Program-made: the position numbers and the translations under genes
NCBI RefSeq assembly: GCF_947496485.1
Contig: NZ_CANMCZ010000001.1
Location: 1,759,384-1,823,383 of the forward strand
DNA from: an uncultured Winogradskyella sp.
GTDB lineage: Bacteria; Bacteroidota; Bacteroidia; Flavobacteriales; Flavobacteriaceae
Reading direction: 5' to 3'
Length of the DNA stretch: 64,000 nucleotides
The notes under the pieces: model-generated
Seen by the model: the letters and a program-made list of their open reading frames with translations, nothing else
Told to the model about the DNA's origin: nothing
Databases searched by the model: none
Shown: positions 60,057-64,000 of the stretch, piece by piece
Layout: each line of letters starts with the position of its first letter
Position numbering within the stretch: position 1 is the first letter of the stretch

Positions 60057-63000
60057 ATGAAAAAGATACTATTTTTTGTAGTTCTCCTAACGACTACAAT
60101 TTGCTCTTCGCAAGACCTCCCAATGCAAAATGGCACATTTAACCGTTGTGCACCAGATATATTTTACGATTCTGGTGGTGAGTTTGGAAATTATGGTAAT
60201 AATGAAAATTTAGTAACCACTATATGTCCGCAAAATGCAGATGAATTTATTATTTTAAATTTCACACAATTTACAACGCAACTTGGTGCACAACCAGATG
60301 TGATGAATATATATGATGGAGAAGACACAAGCGCTAGCTTAATAGGGAGTTATCAAGGAACCGCTAGTCCAGGTATGGTTTCAGCATCTGCAGGTAATGT
60401 TTCTGGTTGTCTCACAATAGAGTTTATTTCTAATGATAGTGGAAATATTAATGGATGGGAAGCTGAGATATTATGTGCAACTCCTTGTCAGGCTATATTT
60501 GCTTTCATTGATGATACTACACCTGCACCCAATGTTGCTGGAGTCGTAGGTATTTTACCTGGTGAATCTGTTGACTTTTCAGGAAGTGCTACATTTTCGG
60601 GTGATGGATCTAATGCTACATATAATTGGGATTTTGGGGATAGTAATTCTGCAACAGGTGCTAATGTCTCTAATACTTTTCTTTTTCCAGGTACTTATAC
60701 AGTAACATTAACAGTATCAGACGATAATCCTCAAGGCTGTGTTGGTACTGATACAATTACGGTTTTTGTCTTAGGATCTAATGTGGTCATAGACCAAGAT
60801 ACATTTACGCCAGAAGAATTAATAGAAGATGTCTTGGTGAATAGTCCTTGTGCTTCAGTTTCAAACATTACTTGGTCAACAGGAATTAGTTTTGGAGCTA
60901 ATCAACCAAATGGTATAGGATATTTTTATGGTAATGGCCAGAGCTTTCCTTTTGAAGATGGATTATTATTAACGTCAGGTGATGCTAGTGAAGCTAGAGG
61001 ACCTAATAATAATGGTATTTTGGGAGAGGGTACAGCCACTTGGCCTGGTGATTTTGATTTAGACAGTCAGCTAGGTGTGGATTCTCATAACGCTACCTTT
61101 ATTCAATTCGATTTTACTCCTCTTGCGGATAGTATAAGTTTTGAATTTTTAATGGCTTCTGAAGAATATGATATGGGTAGTTTTGAATGTACGTTTTCTG
61201 ATGCATTCGCTTTCTTATTGACGGATTCAGCAGGAAATACAACGAATTTAGCTGTTCTTCCAGGGACAACGACTCCAATTTTAGTTACAAATATCCATCC
61301 AGATAATGGTGCCTCTTGTGGAGGTGCTAATGAGCAATATTTTGGCGCCTATACTCCTAATAATCAACCGCCAATTGCGTTTGATGGAAGAACAGTAGTT
61401 TTCACAGCTCAATCCGCAGTCATACCTGGAGATAATTATACCATAAAATTAGTTATTGCAGATGATAGAGATAATAACTATGATTCAGGTGTGTTTCTAA
61501 AAGCTGGTAGTTTTGATTTAGGTGGTGATTTAGGAGAAGATATTACAATTGCTCAAGGTACTGCAGAATGTGGTGGATCTTCTGTGACTTTGGATACTGA
61601 AGTGCCTTTAGCTGACCATGTTTGGTATTATGCTGCAGATCCTACAATGCCAGATAATAGAGTTGAGCTTACTGGAGAAACAAGCTCCGTACTTACGGTC
61701 TCTGAAACAGGTATATACACTGTAGATGTTATTTTTACAGGTATTTGTCAATCCACAGATTCAATTTTAGTTGAATTTAAACCAAACCCTACAGCAAATC
61801 CAGCAAATAATTTAATCATATGTGACAATTCTGGTACTGCTAATTTTGATTTAAGCCAAAATGATAATGATATTTTAGGAAGTCAAAACGTTGATGATTT
61901 TATAATTAGTTATCACCTCACTGAACAAGATGCAATTGATAATGTTGGTGCTTTGTCGACTAATTATGAAAATATCAATACTCCTCAAGTGATATGGGCA
62001 CGTATAGGAGATGCTACGCAAGAATGTTTTGATACTACATCCTTCACCTTAAACGTAGCAGGTCAACCGACGATCAATCCTGTCATTGATCTGGAGTTGT
62101 GCGATGATGATGGCAATGACGGATTTGAGGAGTTTGATCTGAGCACGCAATCTTTGGCCATATTGGGCATTCAGCCGTCCACGGATTATGCAGTGACGTA
62201 TTACCTGAATTTTGCCGATGCCGATGCAGGCACCAATGCCTTGCCGAATCTATACACCAATACGATCAACCCACAACCCATATTTGTAAGGGTAGAAAAT
62301 GTAGGGGACTCCAACTGCTATAATGCATCAGCGACAGCAGTATTTGATTTGGTGGTCAATACCAGGGCGATAGCCAACACACCAATGGATATGGAAGCTT
62401 GTGATGATGTGAGCAATGATGGTCTGGCAACGTTTGATTTGAGTACACAAGAATCAGATATCTTAGGGGTTCAAGACACAAATATATACATTGTATCCTT
62501 TCATAATAGCCAGTCGGATGCGGATGATAATATAGGTGCCTTACCAAAGAACTATTCAAATACGACACCAAATTTAGAGACAGTCTTTGCAAGAGTGGAA
62601 GACTCTTTACATCCAGACTGTTATGGTACTACGAGTTTCGATTTAGTAGTAGACCCGTTACCTCAGGTTGTTGCAGTGCCCCCTTTACAGGTCTGTGATG
62701 ATGACACGGATGGATTTGTAAGTTTTCCATTAGACACCAAAGTAGCGGAGTTATTAAATGGTCAAACAGGTGTAGAGGTATCGTTCCATGAAACTTTAGT
62801 AGGGGCGGATACAGCTACCGCAGAAGTATTTGATGGTTACACCAATACGGCAATGACGGCCCAAACGCTATTTGTTCGTTTAGAAAACACGACCACCACC
62901 TGTTATAACGTCAATACGCTACAATTGGAAGTATTGGAAAACCCCATAGCTAATGTCACAACACCCTTAGAAGTTTGTGATGATGTTAGCAATGATGGTA

Positions 63001-64000
63001 TAGCCCAATTTGATTTAAGTACCAAAGACGCTCAAGTCATCGGATCACAGACAGGTATGAGCGTAAGTTATTATAGCTCGCCAGAACTTGCTGAGACAGG
63101 AACCAGTGCTGTAGCGACACTCTATACAACGGTCACTAGAGAAATCTATGTGCGTATAGAGAATGATGTGACGGGCTGCTATGCTACAACCACTTTACAA
63201 TTAATTGTTAATCCAACACCAACCACTGTAACAGTAGCACCTTATGAACTTTGTGATTATAATAATCCAGGAGACGAGCAAGAACTATTTGATTTATCAA
63301 CAAAAGACGCAGAGGTTCTAAACGGGCAGGTCAATGTTACAGTAGCGTACTATGAGAATCAAACCGATGCCGATATGGGTATGAATGCCATTATAGGCCT
63401 ATATACCAATACGAGCAATCCACAACCCATAGTAGCAGTACTGACCAATACGATGACCAGTTGCAGATCAAGCACCACTTTCAACTTAGTAGTCAATGCG
63501 TTACCCGTATTAGTCGCACCAACGGCTTTAGAAGTTTGTGACGATGGTACACCAGATGGACTGACGGAGATGGATTTGAGCGTGAAGAACGCAGAAGTTA
63601 CAGCTAGCAATCCTAATTATGAGGTGAGCTATTATGAAACCATAGCAGATGCAGATGCAGAGATGAACCCCTTACCAACACTATATACCAATACAGTCGA
63701 CGGACAGATTATTTTTGTACGTGTAGAAGATATAGGTACAGGTTGTTACGACACCACAACTTTAGAATTAGTGGTAGAACAAGCACCAATAGCCTTTACA
63801 CCAACACCACTAAGATATTGCGACCCAGATAACGATGGATTTGGGTTCTTTACTTTAACAGATGCCGACAATGAGATTACAGGAGGAGCATCAGGTCTTA
63901 CGGTAACCTATCATGAGACTTTGGAGAACGCTGAGAACAATGCAGATGCAATAAACACTAGTGTAGACTTCAGTAATAGTTCAATAGATACACAGACGCT
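60057..64000 (+). CDS. Giant secreted repeat protein, probable type IX substrate (3' end outside window)
   Basis: Open frame from ATG 60057 to the window edge, more than 1314 residues. Signal sequence MKKILFFVVLLTTTICSSQ; CUB-like domain (about residues 20-141); PKD domain (about 148-238, with YNWDFGD near 191); an anchor-L-type domain (about 240-498) with FEFLMASEEYDM near 363-374 and AFAFLLTDSAGN; an Ig-like segment (about 500-575); then at least eight tandem repeats of 92-100 residues. Each repeat starts near CDD-x-DG-x-x-x-FDLST and ends in VRVE, CY and LVV. Such proteins usually end in a type IX sorting domain, which would lie outside this window. The role is probably adhesion or matrix at the surface; SprA would export it. 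Confidence 0.9.
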   Translation, partial: MKKILFFVVLLTTTICSSQDLPMQNGTFNRCAPDIFYDSGGEFGNYGNNENLVTTICPQNADEFIILNFTQFTTQLGAQPDVMNIYDGEDTSASLIGSYQGTASPGMVSASAGNVSGCLTIEFISNDSGNINGWEAEILCATPCQAIFAFIDDTTPAPNVAGVVGILPGESVDFSGSATFSGDGSNATYNWDFGDSNSATGANVSNTFLFPGTYTVTLTVSDDNPQGCVGTDTITVFVLGSNVVIDQDTFTPEELIEDVLVNSPCASVSNITWSTGISFGANQPNGIGYFYGNGQSFPFEDGLLLTSGDASEARGPNNNGILGEGTATWPGDFDLDSQLGVDSHNATFIQFDFTPLADSISFEFLMASEEYDMGSFECTFSDAFAFLLTDSAGNTTNLAVLPGTTTPILVTNIHPDNGASCGGANEQYFGAYTPNNQPPIAFDGRTVVFTAQSAVIPGDNYTIKLVIADDRDNNYDSGVFLKAGSFDLGGDLGEDITIAQGTAECGGSSVTLDTEVPLADHVWYYAADPTMPDNRVELTGETSSVLTVSETGIYTVDVIFTGICQSTDSILVEFKPNPTANPANNLIICDNSGTANFDLSQNDNDILGSQNVDDFIISYHLTEQDAIDNVGALSTNYENINTPQVIWARIGDATQECFDTTSFTLNVAGQPTINPVIDLELCDDDGNDGFEEFDLSTQSLAILGIQPSTDYAVTYYLNFADADAGTNALPNLYTNTINPQPIFVRVENVGDSNCYNASATAVFDLVVNTRAIANTPMDMEACDDVSNDGLATFDLSTQESDILGVQDTNIYIVSFHNSQSDADDNIGALPKNYSNTTPNLETVFARVEDSLHPDCYGTTSFDLVVDPLPQVVAVPPLQVCDDDTDGFVSFPLDTKVAELLNGQTGVEVSFHETLVGADTATAEVFDGYTNTAMTAQTLFVRLENTTTTCYNVNTLQLEVLENPIANVTTPLEVCDDVSNDGIAQFDLSTKDAQVIGSQTGMSVSYYSSPELAETGTSAVATLYTTVTREIYVRIENDVTGCYATTTLQLIVNPTPTTVTVAPYELCDYNNPGDEQELFDLSTKDAEVLNGQVNVTVAYYENQTDADMGMNAIIGLYTNTSNPQPIVAVLTNTMTSCRSSTTFNLVVNALPVLVAPTALEVCDDGTPDGLTEMDLSVKNAEVTASNPNYEVSYYETIADADAEMNPLPTLYTNTVDGQIIFVRVEDIGTGCYDTTTLELVVEQAPIAFTPTPLRYCDPDNDGFGFFTLTDADNEITGGASGLTVTYHETLENAENNADAINTSVDFSNSSIDTQT
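61821..64000 (+). repeat. Tandem 92-100-residue protein repeats with a jump in base composition
   Basis: Repeat units begin at the cysteine codons at 61821, 62100, 62400, 62694, 62976, 63252, 63537 and 63819, giving unit lengths of 93, 100, 98, 94, 92, 95 and 94 codons. Conserved are CDD, DG, FDLST, YYL, YTNT and FVRVE. From about 62060 the DNA becomes more GC-rich: the line 61861-61920 has 15 of 60 G or C, and 62101-62160 has 29 of 60. This suggests that repeats past the first have a different origin or codon use. Confidence 0.8.

Noticed and set aside
62356-63610. Minus-strand frames in the repeat region
   Set aside because: They lie opposite the continuous frame of the giant surface protein and reflect its repetitive composition.
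61821-64000. CRISPR-like repeat array
   Set aside because: Repeat units are about 280-300 bases, coding and diverged, without short identical repeats and spacers.

Overview
The window is AT-rich DNA from a gliding-type member of the Flavobacteriaceae (Bacteroidota). This is supported by alternative complex III (ActB-ActF) with caa3-type oxidase genes, the sprA gliding/type IX secretion gene in its ruvA-sprA-gcvH-vanZ-tonB-remB neighbourhood, several TAnnTTTG (-7) Bacteroidota promoters, and a large surface protein with a CUB domain, a PKD domain and an anchor-L-type domain. The genus cannot be fixed from the sequence alone. No rRNA, tRNA, CRISPR array, transposase or integrase was seen, and no gene-free stretch exceeds 300 bases.

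Layout. 1-9240: actB (5' truncated), actC, actD, actE, actF, coxB, coxA, all on +, closed by a terminator. 9300-11304: ruvB and queG. 11306-25874: an accessory peptide-natural-product island. 25879-30635: a DUF5686 protein and malic enzyme, divergent. 30683-43398: ruvA, sprA, gcvH, vanZ-like, two tonB-like genes and remB. 43395-44285: a secreted metallo-beta-lactamase-fold protein (-). 44371-49842: ctaB, two oxidase subunit III genes, subunit IV, Sco and small accessory genes for oxidase assembly. 49955-57128: a tripartite MacAB/TolC-like export operon. 57147-59879: tsaB (+), then an mscS-type channel, dodecin and a NifU-like protein (-). 60057-64000: the 5' part of a very large secreted repeat protein that runs off the window.

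The island at 11.3-25.9 kb is the most interesting part. Two RiPP systems stand back to back around a 213-base divergent intergenic region. On the minus strand a class I lanthipeptide-type operon encodes a split LanB (glutamylation and elimination halves as separate overlapping genes), a membrane-anchored TPR/AraC regulator, a 56-residue GG-leader precursor and a subtilase. No LanC cyclase is visible. On the plus strand a grasp-with-spasm operon encodes two precursors, a secreted DUF6624-like protein, the ATP-grasp ligase GwsG, a 63-residue unknown protein, the SPASM partner GwsS, a third precursor, a second DUF6624-like lipoprotein, and a C39-peptidase ABC exporter with its HlyD adaptor.

Three observations stand out. 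All three plus-strand precursors carry a 12-residue EF-hand-like loop at the same place in the core (about residues 43-55). The precursors of both systems share a leader ending in a GG-type site, so one C39 exporter could serve both. Three copies of an 18-bp palindrome related to CCAAATTCATGAATTTGG lie upstream of the lanthipeptide precursor and between lanB and the grasp operon, and look like a pathway-specific operator. Functions of these peptides are not established here.
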